DNA of 64,000 nucleotides from Mesosutterella faecium (GTDB taxonomy: Bacteria > Pseudomonadota > Gammaproteobacteria > Burkholderiales > Burkholderiaceae_F): the NCBI RefSeq assembly GCF_022809315.2, contig NZ_JAKZJU020000001.1, positions 1,178,001 to 1,242,000 on the forward strand. Direction: 5' to 3'. Below, piece by piece: positions 42,828 to 51,981 of this stretch. The notes beneath the pieces are model-generated. The model had not been told where the DNA came from, did not search any database, and saw nothing but the letters and a program-made list of their open reading frames with translations. Each line of letters starts with the position of its first letter. Positions within the stretch are counted from its first letter, which is position 1. The position numbers and the translations under genes were made by a program.

Positions 42828-45569
42828 ATGGAAAACACCAGTGCGATTTCTACGGTGCGTGTCAGCCGCCGGCGCCTCATGAAGGCGGGCGTCGCGGCCT
42901 CCGCCGCAAGCATCGCGGGCATTCCAATCACCTCTGAGGCGGCAGGGGCCGCGCGCGAGGCTGAAGCGGGCATCACTTGGACCAAAGGCGTCTGCCGCTT
43001 CTGCGGTACGGGCTGCGGCCTGCTCGTCGGTACGAAAAACGGCCGCATCGTGGCGACCAAGGGCGACCCGGACTGCGAGGTGAACCGCGGCCTCACCTGT
43101 CTCAAGGGCTACTACAACTCTGAGATCATGTACGGCAAGGACCGCCTCACGCGTCCCCTGATGCGCCGCACGAACGGCAAGTTCGACAAGAACGGCAAGT
43201 TCGAGCCCGTCAGCTGGAAAGAAGCCCTCGACGAGATGGAGAAGCACTGGAGGGCCGCCTATCAGGAGCTCGGCCCCACCGGCGTCGGGATCTTCGGCTC
43301 CGGCCAGTACACCATTCCCGAGGGCGTTGCAGTCGTGAAGCTCCTCAAGGCCGGATTCCGCTCGAACAACATCGACCCGAACGCCCGCCTTTGCATGGCG
43401 TCGGCTGTGGTGGGCATGTACCAGGTCTTCGGCGTGGACGAGCCCTCGGCCGGCTACCACGACTTCGAGCGCACGCAGAACATCGTGCTCTGGGGCAACA
43501 ACCCCGCCGAGGCGCACCCCGTGCTCTGGAGCCGGATCATCGCCGCGAAGCGCACGATTCCGGGCTACCGCATCATTAACCTGCAGACGCATCCGACGCT
43601 TTCCTCGCGCAACGCCGACGTCGACATCATCTTCAAGCCGAACAGTGACCTTGCGATCGCGAACTACATCCTGCGCGAGATCGTGCACCGCGGCTGCTAC
43701 GACAAGGACTTCATCGACCGCCACTGCATTTTCGCCACGGGCCCGTCGGACATCGGCTACGGCATGCGCCCGACCGACAAGTTCGCCTATCCGGCTGAAA
43801 AAGACACGCAGGCCAAGCAGGTGAAGAAGGTGCTCTCGGAGGCCGAGGCCGTGGGCCAGCGCCGCCGGCCGGGTGAAGCGGTCGAGCAGAAGCACGCGGG
43901 CGGCCCCGCGGGCTCGCACTGGCACATCACCTTCGAGGACTTCAAGAAGGGCGTTGAGCCCTACACGCTCGAGTATACGGTCCGGGTCGCGAAGGGCGAT
44001 CCCGATGAGTCGGCGGACTCTTTCGCCAAAAAGCTGAAGATGCTTGCCGACATTTACTGCGACAAGGCCTCGCGCGTCATCTCCACGGGCTGCATGGGCA
44101 CCAACCAGCACCAGCGCGGCACCTGGATCAACGAGTCGCTGTACTCGATTCACCTTCTCATGAACAAGCAGGCGAAGCCCGGCAACAGCATGTTCTCGCT
44201 CACCGGCCAGCCTTCGGCCTGCGGCACCTGCCGCGAGGTGGGGACGTTCTCGCACCGCCTGCCCTCGGATCTGCTCGTGGCGAATCCGAAGCACCGCGCG
44301 AAGTGCGAGAAGATCTGGGGACTGCCCGAAGGAACGCTCAACGGCGTGGTGGGCTACGACGCCATGAAACTGCTGCGCGGGCTCGAGGACGGCACCGTGC
44401 GGTTCCTGTGGACCCAGGTCGTCAATATCTTCCAGTCGACGCCCAACTCGACGCACTGGCTGCGCGCCGCCAGAAAGCCCGAGAACTTCATCGTGGTGGC
44501 CGATGCCTATCCGACGTTCTCCGCCACGCAGGCTGCGGACCTGATACTGCCCGCCTCGATGATCTTCGAGAAGTGGGGCGTTTACGGCAACGGCGAGCGG
44601 CGCACCAACGGCTGGCCCGAGATGGTGAAGGCCCCGGGCGAGGCCCGCACCGACGTCTGGATGATGCTCGAGTTCGCCAAGCGCTTCAAGATCAAGGAAT
44701 GCTGGAAGGAGCAGAAGCTGCCTGGCGGCAAGACCCTGCCCAACGTGCTCGACCGCGCCCGTGCGATGGGCATCGACCCCGAGGCCTCGCTCTACGACGT
44801 GATTTTCGGCAACAAGTTCCTGCGCAGCTTCAAGTGGCCCGATCCCAAGTGGAAGGGCCGCGCCTGCGGCACGGCCGAAGTTCTGGGCGACGGCTGGTTC
44901 CCGGAGAAGGCGCTCTACGAGGAGTACTGGCAGTTCACCCAGGGTGAGCACCAGATCTGCCACTTCGACGAGTCGATCCTTGGCCACGGCATCGTCTGGC
45001 CCTACATCGACGGCAAGAGCATCTCCTACCGCTTCAACGGCAAGTACGACCCCTTCTGCAAGGGAGCGGACTTCGCCTTCTACGGGCCGCTGATGAAGGC
45101 GATCCCCTCGGGCAACCTCGACGGGGTCACCGACAAGACGCCCAAGCCCCTGCCGAACCGCGCGAAGATTTTCTTCCGTCCGTACGCCGACCCGGTCGAG
45201 ATGCCCGACGAGAAGTACGACCTGTGGTTTGACACCGGCCGCCTCATGGAGCACTGGCATACCGGCACGATGACTACCCGCGTGCCCGAGCTCCTGAAGG
45301 CCGTGCCGGAGGCAAGGCTTTACATGAACCCGGCCGACGCCAAGAAGCGGGGAATTGCCGACGGGGACCGCGTGAAGGTGACGAGCCGGCGCGCGACCAT
45401 CTACGCCAGGGCCTGCCTGGGCGGCAGGATGCCCGTGCAGAAGGGCATCACCTGGGGCGCGTTCTTCGACCAGAACGTGCAGTTCAACCAGCTGTGCCTG
45501 GACGCCACCTGCCCGCTCTCGCTCGAGCCGGACTACAAAAAGTGCGCCATTCGGGTCGAGAAGGCCTAA
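42828..45569 (+). CDS. napA: Periplasmic nitrate reductase catalytic subunit NapA
   Basis: The 913-residue molybdoenzyme reduces nitrate to nitrite in the periplasm. A twin-arginine signal SRRRLMK at residues 13-19 directs export. The 4Fe-4S motif is CRFCGTGCG followed by RGLTCLKGYYNSEIMYGKDRLTRP, the molybdenum ligand is C189 in NARLCMASAV, and molybdopterin guanine dinucleotide-binding stretches follow (LWGNNPAEAHPVLWSRI, STGCMGTNQHQRGTWIN, WHTGTMTTRVPEL). It carries the longer form with an insert near 325-370, as in epsilonproteobacterial NapA (about 925), rather than the E. coli form (828). AGGAGAAGCAA precedes ATG 42828. napB follows 90 bases later. Confidence 0.96.
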   Translation: MENTSAISTVRVSRRRLMKAGVAASAASIAGIPITSEAAGAAREAEAGITWTKGVCRFCGTGCGLLVGTKNGRIVATKGDPDCEVNRGLTCLKGYYNSEIMYGKDRLTRPLMRRTNGKFDKNGKFEPVSWKEALDEMEKHWRAAYQELGPTGVGIFGSGQYTIPEGVAVVKLLKAGFRSNNIDPNARLCMASAVVGMYQVFGVDEPSAGYHDFERTQNIVLWGNNPAEAHPVLWSRIIAAKRTIPGYRIINLQTHPTLSSRNADVDIIFKPNSDLAIANYILREIVHRGCYDKDFIDRHCIFATGPSDIGYGMRPTDKFAYPAEKDTQAKQVKKVLSEAEAVGQRRRPGEAVEQKHAGGPAGSHWHITFEDFKKGVEPYTLEYTVRVAKGDPDESADSFAKKLKMLADIYCDKASRVISTGCMGTNQHQRGTWINESLYSIHLLMNKQAKPGNSMFSLTGQPSACGTCREVGTFSHRLPSDLLVANPKHRAKCEKIWGLPEGTLNGVVGYDAMKLLRGLEDGTVRFLWTQVVNIFQSTPNSTHWLRAARKPENFIVVADAYPTFSATQAADLILPASMIFEKWGVYGNGERRTNGWPEMVKAPGEARTDVWMMLEFAKRFKIKECWKEQKLPGGKTLPNVLDRARAMGIDPEASLYDVIFGNKFLRSFKWPDPKWKGRACGTAEVLGDGWFPEKALYEEYWQFTQGEHQICHFDESILGHGIVWPYIDGKSISYRFNGKYDPFCKGADFAFYGPLMKAIPSGNLDGVTDKTPKPLPNRAKIFFRPYADPVEMPDEKYDLWFDTGRLMEHWHTGTMTTRVPELLKAVPEARLYMNPADAKKRGIADGDRVKVTSRRATIYARACLGGRMPVQKGITWGAFFDQNVQFNQLCLDATCPLSLEPDYKKCAIRVEKA

Positions 45570-45659
45570 AAGCCTGCCGAAGAACCGGCCTGAGGGCCGC
45601 CTTCCCGCCCGAAAGAGGGACGGGAAGGTTCCCCGGGCCCAGAGAAGAAGGATTCTGAC

Positions 45660-45962
45660 ATGATGACAAAGAAAATCGGTGCCGCGGCTTTCGTGCTTCT
45701 CGCGGCCTTCGCCGTGAATGCGGGCGCGGCCACCAACGTTCTCATCCCCCATGATACGAAGGGCATGGAGATCACGAAGGACAAGAACATGTGCCTGATG
45801 TGCCACGCCGACAGCTACAAGAGGGTGGGGCAGCCTGCGAAGAAGGGCACGGCCACCGCAATGCCCGCGGATCACTGGATGAAGGGCAAGAACGGTGCGA
45901 TGGAACCCGCGCCGATCCGCTACAACTGCTCGGTTTGCCACTCGCCTGCCAACAATTACTGA
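45660..45962 (+). CDS. napB: Short NapB-like dihaem cytochrome c
   Basis: The 100-residue periplasmic electron carrier has a signal peptide (about 1-23) and two haem sites, CLMCH and CSVCH. The start of the mature protein (TNVLIPHDTKGMEITKDKNMCLMCH, quoted only by its LIPH and CLMCH elements) and the spacing with APIRYNC before the second haem follow NapB. It is shorter than usual NapB (about 150 with signal), missing most of the C-terminal tail after the second haem. AAGGA 8 bases upstream supports ATG 45660. It is the last gene of the cluster. Confidence 0.85.
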   Translation: MMTKKIGAAAFVLLAAFAVNAGAATNVLIPHDTKGMEITKDKNMCLMCHADSYKRVGQPAKKGTATAMPADHWMKGKNGAMEPAPIRYNCSVCHSPANNY

Positions 45963-46029
45963 GGCGGGGCGGCCGCGCTGAAGGGAGGCGGGCTTTCCTC
46001 CTCCTTTCAGTCCGGCGGGAGATGCAGAT

Positions 46030-46074
46030 AAAAAAGGCGCGGCCTGAAGCGAAAGCTTCGGGCCGCGCCTTTTT
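46030..46074. terminator. Strong bidirectional terminator after napB
   Basis: AAAAAGGCGCGGCC...GGCCGCGCCTTTTT encloses an inner TGAAGC-GAAA-GCTTCG stem, about 20 bp in all with a GAAA tetraloop, flanked by A and T runs on either side. Confidence 0.9.
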
Positions 46075-46161
46075 CGTGGTGCGCCCAGCAGCGCACGTGT
46101 GACCAGTTACGGAAAAGGAAGCCGCAGGGCTTTGCGCCCTGCAGGAGCCTGAAAGGGAGCT

Positions 46162-46593
46162 CTACTGGCAGGAGCCTGCCACGGCGGGCGTGAGCCGCAG
46201 CAGCTCGCGGCCTTCGGCATCGAGCAGAATGAGATCGCTTCCGGCAGGCTTCGCCGAATCGGTCCGGTCAAGCGCTCCGGCAAAGGCATGCTCGAGGTCG
46301 AGGAACTGCTTCGCGCAGTTGCGGCTGGTCTTGTTGCGGCGCTTGATCGAGAGCCGCTTTCCGTCCGTTTCCCAGGTCCCGCCGAATTCGTTGCACCCCG
46401 TGTCGCCCTCGAGGGTTCCGTCTTTGGCGAAATCGACCTCCGGCGGCACCTCGCAGCTGCTGCCCTTGGGAAGCACCATCATCCAGCGGGTGCCCCCGAG
46501 ATTCTTGAGGGCGGGGGCCTGCGCGGCGCGCGCAGGGGGAAGGCAGCCAAGGGCGAGGGCCGAAAGCGCCAGGGCGAAGGTTCTGCGGTTCAT
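46162..46593 (-). CDS. META-domain (HslJ-like) exported protein
   Basis: The 143-residue protein has an N-terminal export signal (MNRRTFALALSALALGCLPPARA), possibly a twin-arginine-like or Sec signal, and a META domain: LGGTRWMMVLPKGS, VDFAKDGTLEGDTGCNEFGGTWETDGKRLSI and CAKQFLDLEHAFAGAL. META/HslJ proteins are small periplasmic or outer-membrane proteins; HslJ of E. coli is linked to novobiocin resistance. The frame is open far upstream, but only this ATG (46593) gives a signal peptide. It is convergent with napB. Confidence 0.78.
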   Translation of the reverse strand: MNRRTFALALSALALGCLPPARAAQAPALKNLGGTRWMMVLPKGSSCEVPPEVDFAKDGTLEGDTGCNEFGGTWETDGKRLSIKRRNKTSRNCAKQFLDLEHAFAGALDRTDSAKPAGSDLILLDAEGRELLRLTPAVAGSCQ

Positions 46594-46700
46594 GGGTTCA
46601 ATCCTGCTTTGGCAATGAGAAGGGAGGCGTCCCGCCTCGGGGCGCCTGAGTGCGACAAGCATAGCGCAGCGGGTCCGGGGGTGAACGGCCGCTGCCTCCT

Positions 46701-47567
46701 TCAGCCCGCCTGCCTGTGCCTTCGGATGTAGAGCGAGGCGGTGATCCCCGAGACGATGATGATCGCGATGCCCGCCGCGGCGTCCCCGGAGATCCGGTCG
46801 CCGAAGAACAGGTAGCCGAAGACGGTGGCGAAGATGATCGCCGAGTACTGCAGCACCGAGGAGACGAGGATGTTCTTCACGCCGAAGGCCTGCGTCATGC
46901 ACAGCTGCGCTACCGTGGCCGAAAGCCCCATGCCGGCCAGCGGCAGGAGGCTCTCGCGGGTGATCGCGGAGAGGCTGCCGTTCAAGAGCAGGTGTCCTCC
47001 CAGGCCCCAGACGGTGCCGAAGGCCGTGTAGTAGAAGACGATCCGCCAGGTGGGCTCGTGCATGCGCGCGAGCTCCCGGATCTGCAGCCCCACGAGAGAG
47101 GCGAGGAGTCCCGAGAATAGGCCCAGCAACGCGGGCCTTACCTGGCCGGCCGCGACCGTCGGGTGCAGCATCAGCACGACGCCGAAGAAGCCTGCCCCGA
47201 TGGCCGCCACGAGCCCCCACTGCGGACGCTCGTGATGCAGCAGGGCGGCCGTCGTAATGATGACCGCCATGAACAGGGGATTTGTGTAGTTGAGGGTGAG
47301 GCCGGTCGCGAGCGGCAGCAGTCCCATCGCATAGAACCAGAGCGTCATCGAAAAAGTTCCGATGAAGCTGCGCTTGAAGTGCCCGAGAAGATGCGGCGTC
47401 GCAAGGGTCCGGTGCGTGGCGGCGACCCAGGTGCCGATCAGGATGACGCCGAAGAGCGAACGGTAGCCCACCAGTTCGAAAAACGAGAAGTGGCCGGCCC
47501 CCATTTTGACAAAGGCGGACATCAGGGCGAAGAAAAACGATGCACCAAGCATCCAGAGTGATCTCAT
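46701..47567 (-). CDS. EamA-family (DMT) transporter, copy 1
   Basis: The 288-residue protein has ten predicted membrane helices in two EamA repeats, as in drug/metabolite transporters (for example FELVGYRSLFGVILIGTWVAA early and the second repeat around SSVLQYSAIIFATVFGYLFFGDR). The PLATGLTLNYTNPLFMAVI stretch is typical. Substrate is unknown. It is followed upstream on the same strand by a second, related gene (about 40% visibly shared motifs such as MHEPTWRIVFYYT), so the pair arose by duplication. Confidence 0.88.
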   Translation of the reverse strand: MRSLWMLGASFFFALMSAFVKMGAGHFSFFELVGYRSLFGVILIGTWVAATHRTLATPHLLGHFKRSFIGTFSMTLWFYAMGLLPLATGLTLNYTNPLFMAVIITTAALLHHERPQWGLVAAIGAGFFGVVLMLHPTVAAGQVRPALLGLFSGLLASLVGLQIRELARMHEPTWRIVFYYTAFGTVWGLGGHLLLNGSLSAITRESLLPLAGMGLSATVAQLCMTQAFGVKNILVSSVLQYSAIIFATVFGYLFFGDRISGDAAAGIAIIIVSGITASLYIRRHRQAG

Positions 47568-47638
47568 GGGTTTAGGCTGCTTTTTTGTGGCTGGCTGAAA
47601 GGCCGGAAAGCTGATTGTAATGCCGCGTCAGAACCCTT

Positions 47639-48535
47639 TCAGGAGCGGTCCGCTGCGTCTCCCTCGAGTTTTTTCCAGCCTCTGCGCGAGAAATAAGTGG
47701 CTGCGGTGCCGGCCGCGATGATGAGCGCGATCCCGAACACCGCCGAGGCGGAGATCGGGCTGTCGAAGGCCACGGCGCTCATGATGGCCGAAAAGACGAT
47801 CGCGGAAAACTGCAGCGCTGAAGTGAGCAGGATGTTGCCTCCCCCGAAGGCGCGGGTGAGGCACAGCTGTGCCAAAATGCCGAAAAGCCCTACGCTGAGC
47901 AGCGGCGCGATGCCCCTGAAGGTCGGGATCACCGCGAGTCCCCGCGGTTCGAAAAAGGAGCCGCACAGGCCCGCGATCACTCCCATCAGCGTGAAGTAAA
48001 AGACGATGCGCCAGGTCGGTTCGTGCATCGCGCTCAGCTCCCGCACCTGCAGCATCGCCCAGCAGGAGAGGAATCCGCAGGACAGGCCGATGAGGACGGC
48101 CGTGTGTTGGCCGGCGGCAACCGAGGGCTGCAGCACGAGTAGCACGCCGAGAAACCCGGCGATGATCGAGCCCGAGAGGGGCCAGTCGGCGGGCAGCCCG
48201 TGCCTGAGGTGCAGCAGCGTGATGTAGGCCGCCATGTAGAGCGGGCTCGTGTAATTGAGCGTCATCGCGGTTTCAAGCGGCAGCCGCCCGAGCACCCAGA
48301 ACCAGATGACGAGACTCGAGGTGCCGATGAAGGAGCGCTTCACGTGCCCGAGAAAATAGCGCGTGCGGATCGTTCGGCCGCTTGCGGCGATCCAGACTCC
48401 CAGCGCGGCGAGCCCGATAAGCGAGCGCCAGAAGACGAGCGCGAAGGTGCCGTAGTCGGCCGCGCCCCATTTGGTGCAGGCTGCCATCAGAGTGAAGAGC
48501 ACGGCGGCGGCAAGCATCCAGAAGGGCTGAAACAT
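47639..48535 (-). CDS. EamA-family (DMT) transporter, copy 2
   Basis: The 298-residue paralogue of the preceding transporter. Shared motifs include LETAMTLNYTSPLYMA, QVRELSAMHEPTWRIVFYFT and LTSALQFSAIVFS, plus the usual ten helices. The frame is open to 48631, but ATG 48535 (MFQPFWMLAAAVLF) aligns with the start of copy 1 and is preferred. Gap to copy 1 is 71 bases. Both are probably one transcript. No substrate can be inferred. Confidence 0.87.
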   Translation of the reverse strand: MFQPFWMLAAAVLFTLMAACTKWGAADYGTFALVFWRSLIGLAALGVWIAASGRTIRTRYFLGHVKRSFIGTSSLVIWFWVLGRLPLETAMTLNYTSPLYMAAYITLLHLRHGLPADWPLSGSIIAGFLGVLLVLQPSVAAGQHTAVLIGLSCGFLSCWAMLQVRELSAMHEPTWRIVFYFTLMGVIAGLCGSFFEPRGLAVIPTFRGIAPLLSVGLFGILAQLCLTRAFGGGNILLTSALQFSAIVFSAIMSAVAFDSPISASAVFGIALIIAAGTAATYFSRRGWKKLEGDAADRS

Positions 48536-48676
48536 GGCGCAGGACTTCTCGGGGAGGGAAAGGGAAGCAGACGAAAGCGGATTGTAACCCGCCGCGGCCG
48601 GCCGGAGTGACGGCCGCGCGGTTCTGTACAATTGAAGCCATCAACGTTTGTTGCATAAGGCGGAGCTTCTTACAAA

Positions 48677-49006
48677 ATGTCAGCAGAAGCGAGGATAGCG
48701 GCGAAGAAACTGACCTACGAGCAGGCTGTGGACGAGCTCGAAGAGCTTGTCGCGCGGATGGAGGAGGGCAACCTCCCGCTCGAGGAATCGCTTGAGGCCT
48801 ACAGGCGCGGCATGGAGCTCACGCGGTTTTGCCGCGGCAAGCTTTCCAGGGCCGAAAAGGAAATCAAAAAGCTGGAGGCTGACGGGGAGCTCTCTCCGCT
48901 GAAGGACTCGGAGCTGCGGGCCGACAGCGCCTCGAGGGTGCCCGAGCGCCCGGACGCGGTCTCGGGGGCGTCCCCCGCCGCGCCGGACGATGACGTCCCG
49001 TTCTGA
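48677..49006 (+). CDS. xseB: Exodeoxyribonuclease VII small subunit
   Basis: The 109-residue protein is the small subunit that assembles with XseA to degrade single-stranded DNA. The core helical hairpin is visible: LTYEQAVDELEELVARMEEGNLPLEESLEAYRRGMEL, marked by the DELE and GNLPLEESL elements, then CRGKLSRAEKEIKKL. About 35 acidic, Pro/Ala-rich residues extend the C terminus beyond the usual 80. It begins the classical xseB-ispA-dxs operon. Confidence 0.93.
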   Translation: MSAEARIAAKKLTYEQAVDELEELVARMEEGNLPLEESLEAYRRGMELTRFCRGKLSRAEKEIKKLEADGELSPLKDSELRADSASRVPERPDAVSGASPAAPDDDVPF

Positions 49007-49027
49007 GGTTCTTGCGGGAGACGGAGC

Positions 49028-49942
49028 ATGACTTCATTTGAAGACTGGGCGCGGGAAAGGCGCGGACATTTCGAAGCGGCGGCCGAGCGGGCGCTGCCCG
49101 CGGGCGTTTTCCCGGAACTGCTGCAGGAGGCGATGCGCTGGTCGGTCCTCGGAGGAGGAAAGCGCGTGAGGCCCCTGCTCGCCTATGCGGCGGGCGAACT
49201 CACCCAGGCGCCTGAGCCTGCGGTTGACGCCGCTGCTCTCGCGCTTGAATTCATCCACTCCTATTCGCTCGTCCACGACGATCTGCCCTGCATGGACAAC
49301 GACTCCCTGCGGCACGGCAGGGCCTCGACCCACGCGAAATACGGCTTCGCCGAAGGCGTGCTCGCGGGCGACGCGCTTCAGGCTGAGGCTTTTCGGGTGC
49401 TCGCTTCGGTCGCTGTGCCAGGGGCGAGGCTGCAGCGGCTCGTGCGGCTGCTCGCCGAAGGCGCGGGGGCGCGCGGCATGTGCGGCGGGCAGTGGCTCGA
49501 CATCAAGGCGACGGGCGCAGGGGTGTCCGGCCCGGGCCTTGAAGATCTGAAGCGGCTGCACGCGATGAAGACCGGAGCGCTTATCCGCGCGGCCGTCCTC
49601 ATGGGCGCGGCCAGCGGCGAGGAGCGGCTGGCCGTTCCGGAGCTTTTCGAGGCTTTGTCTCGCTACGGCTCCGCGGTAGGGCTTGCCTTCCAGATCGTCG
49701 ATGACATTCTGGACGTGACGGCCGACACGGCGACGCTTGGCAAGTCCGCGGGCAAGGACCGCGAGGAAGGAAAGGCGACCTACGTGTCGCTGCTCGGGCT
49801 GGACGAGGCCCGCAGGCTCGCCGCCGAGGCGGGAAGGGAGGCCGCCGCGGCCCTGGACGGCCTCGAGCGCGATCCGCGCTACGCCGGAAAGACAAGGCGG
49901 CTTGAAGAGCTCGCGCGCTTTGTGGTGTCGCGAGGCCGCTGA
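49028..49942 (+). CDS. ispA: Farnesyl diphosphate synthase
   Basis: The 304-residue polyprenyl synthase condenses isopentenyl and dimethylallyl diphosphates to farnesyl diphosphate for undecaprenyl and quinone tails. The first Asp-rich motif is HDDLPCMDND and the second is QIVDDILDV; GGKRVRPLLAYA and GRASTHAKYG are also typical. Length matches E. coli IspA (299). ATG 49028 follows GGGAGACGGAGC, 21 bases after xseB. Confidence 0.95.
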   Translation: MTSFEDWARERRGHFEAAAERALPAGVFPELLQEAMRWSVLGGGKRVRPLLAYAAGELTQAPEPAVDAAALALEFIHSYSLVHDDLPCMDNDSLRHGRASTHAKYGFAEGVLAGDALQAEAFRVLASVAVPGARLQRLVRLLAEGAGARGMCGGQWLDIKATGAGVSGPGLEDLKRLHAMKTGALIRAAVLMGAASGEERLAVPELFEALSRYGSAVGLAFQIVDDILDVTADTATLGKSAGKDREEGKATYVSLLGLDEARRLAAEAGREAAAALDGLERDPRYAGKTRRLEELARFVVSRGR

Positions 49943-49998
49943 AAGGAGCTCATCCGCCTGAAAAGGAAACAGGCTTAGAGAAAAAGGTCCAGTCAGTC

Positions 49999-51879
49999 AT
50001 GGGGAATCTGCTTGATTCGATCAGGAGCCCGGAAGACCTGCGAAAGCTTCCGGAGGAGAAGCTCCCGGAACTTGCCGCTGAGCTTCGAGCCTTCATTGTG
50101 GAGTCGGTTTCGAAGACCGGGGGGCACCTCGCCTCGAGCCTCGGGGCGGTGGAGCTTGCCATTGCGATCCACTATGTGTTTGATACGCCCGACGACCGCC
50201 TGGTCTGGGACGTGGGGCATCAGGCCTACGCGCACAAGATCCTCACGGGGCGGCGCGAGGCGATGAAGGGGCTGCGCCAGACGGGCGGCATCTCTGGTTT
50301 TCCGCGCCGCAGCGAGAGCCCTTTCGACGCCTTTGGAACCGGGCACTCCTCCACCTCGATTTCAGCCGTGCTCGGAATGGCCGTGGGCTCCTATCTTTCC
50401 GGACACAGGGACCGCTGGCACATCGCGGTGATAGGCGACGGGGCGCTCACGGGAGGCATGGCAGTCGAGGCGCTGAATGACGCGGGCTCCTGGAAGGACC
50501 GCATCCGGCTGCTGGTGATCCTCAACGACAACAACTACTCGATTTCAGCCCCGGTCGGAGCCCTTTCGCGCAACCTAACGAAACTTGTCTCCGCCCCCGC
50601 CTTCATGGGGGCGAGGGAGCGCTCCAAGCGCCTTCTCTCCTCAGTCCCGCACCTGTGGGACCTCGCGAAGCGGATGGAAAAGCAGGCCGTGAATTTCTTT
50701 TCCCCGCCTTCTTCCCTTTTCTCGACTTTCGACCTTAACTACTTCGGACCGGTGGACGGGCACGACATCGGCTACCTCGTGCGGGTGCTGCGCAACCTGA
50801 AGGAGCTGCGCGGCCCGATGGTGCTGCACGTGGTGACGAAAAAGGGCAAGGGCTATCCGCCCGCGGAAGCCGATCCTACGGCTTACCACGGCGTGGGCTG
50901 CTTCGACCCCGTGCACGGAATCGCGAAGGCGCCTGCCTCAGGTCCTTCCTACAGCGCGGTTTTCGGGCGGTGGGCCTGCGACACGGCCCGCAGGGACCCG
51001 CGCTTTTACGCGATCACGCCCGCCATGCGCGAGGGCTCCGGGCTGGTTGAGTACGCCTCGCTCTATCCCGAGCGCTTCCGCGACGTCTCGATCGCTGAGC
51101 AGCACGCCGTCACCTATGCGGCCGGGCTCGCATGCGAGGGCATGAAGCCCGTGGTGGCGATTTACTCGACATTCGCGCAGCGCGCCTTCGACCAGATCGA
51201 GCACGACGTCGCGTTGCAGGGCCTGCCGGTTCTTTTCGCCGTGGACCGGGCGGGCATCGTTGGCCCGGACGGCACCACGCACCATGGCTTTTTCGACATT
51301 CCCCTTTTCCGGACGCTGCCGGGCGTGACCATTTTCACTCCGTCGGACGAAAACGAGGCGAGGCTTGCGCTCAACACGGCCTACAGTCTGGACTCGACCA
51401 CCATGGTGCGCTATCCCCGCGGCAAGGGGCCTGGAGCCCCGGTGTCGGCCGGCTTTGAGACGATCCCGGTCGGAAAGGCCCGGACGCTGCGGGAGATCCA
51501 GCCCGGCGTCCCCGCCGGGCAGCGCGTCATTTTCCTCGCCTTCGGCTCGATGGCCTGGCGGCTTCAGAAAGCGGCCGAGGAGCTGGGCGCGGGACTCGTT
51601 GACATGCGCTTTGCAAAGCCCCTCGATGAGGAGGCGGTGCTCAAGGCGGCCCGTTCCTGCGACTGTCTGGTGACGGCCGAAGAGGGGGCGCTTGAAGGAG
51701 GCGCGGGCGACGGGACGCTGGAGCTGCTCGCCTCGCACGGCCTGTCGCCCCGGGTGCTGCAGTTCGGGATTCCGGACCGGTGGGTCCCGCACGGCGCAAC
51801 CGAGGATCTGATGCGGCTCTGCGGACTCGACACGGACTCCGTCGTGCGGCGCGTGCGCGAAAGACTGGAGCTTCCTTAA
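49999..51879 (+). CDS. dxs: 1-deoxy-D-xylulose-5-phosphate synthase
   Basis: The 626-residue thiamine-diphosphate enzyme joins pyruvate and glyceraldehyde 3-phosphate in the first step of the MEP isoprenoid pathway. Motifs: SSLGAVELAIAIHYVFDTPDDRLVWDVGHQAYAHKILTGR, cited by its WDVGHQ element, GTGHSSTSISAVLGMA, the cofactor motif GDGALTGGMAVEALN...NDNNYSIS, and the transketolase-like SIAEQHAVTYAAGLA with the catalytic Glu in AEQHA. Length matches (620). It follows ispA by 56 bases and supplies its substrates. Confidence 0.96.
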   Translation: MGNLLDSIRSPEDLRKLPEEKLPELAAELRAFIVESVSKTGGHLASSLGAVELAIAIHYVFDTPDDRLVWDVGHQAYAHKILTGRREAMKGLRQTGGISGFPRRSESPFDAFGTGHSSTSISAVLGMAVGSYLSGHRDRWHIAVIGDGALTGGMAVEALNDAGSWKDRIRLLVILNDNNYSISAPVGALSRNLTKLVSAPAFMGARERSKRLLSSVPHLWDLAKRMEKQAVNFFSPPSSLFSTFDLNYFGPVDGHDIGYLVRVLRNLKELRGPMVLHVVTKKGKGYPPAEADPTAYHGVGCFDPVHGIAKAPASGPSYSAVFGRWACDTARRDPRFYAITPAMREGSGLVEYASLYPERFRDVSIAEQHAVTYAAGLACEGMKPVVAIYSTFAQRAFDQIEHDVALQGLPVLFAVDRAGIVGPDGTTHHGFFDIPLFRTLPGVTIFTPSDENEARLALNTAYSLDSTTMVRYPRGKGPGAPVSAGFETIPVGKARTLREIQPGVPAGQRVIFLAFGSMAWRLQKAAEELGAGLVDMRFAKPLDEEAVLKAARSCDCLVTAEEGALEGGAGDGTLELLASHGLSPRVLQFGIPDRWVPHGATEDLMRLCGLDTDSVVRRVRERLELP

Positions 51880-51981
51880 GGGGGGCCCCGGGGGGCCCAA
51901 AAAGGAGTGCGGCGCGGCAGCGGCTTTCTGTTAAAGTATTCTTTTCACTTCGCGCGATAAAACACGATTTCCAGACCAGCC

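Noticed and set aside
42411..45941. A 1176-codon minus-strand open frame
   Set aside because: It is antisense to napD-napA-napB, which are strongly supported, and has shadow-type composition.
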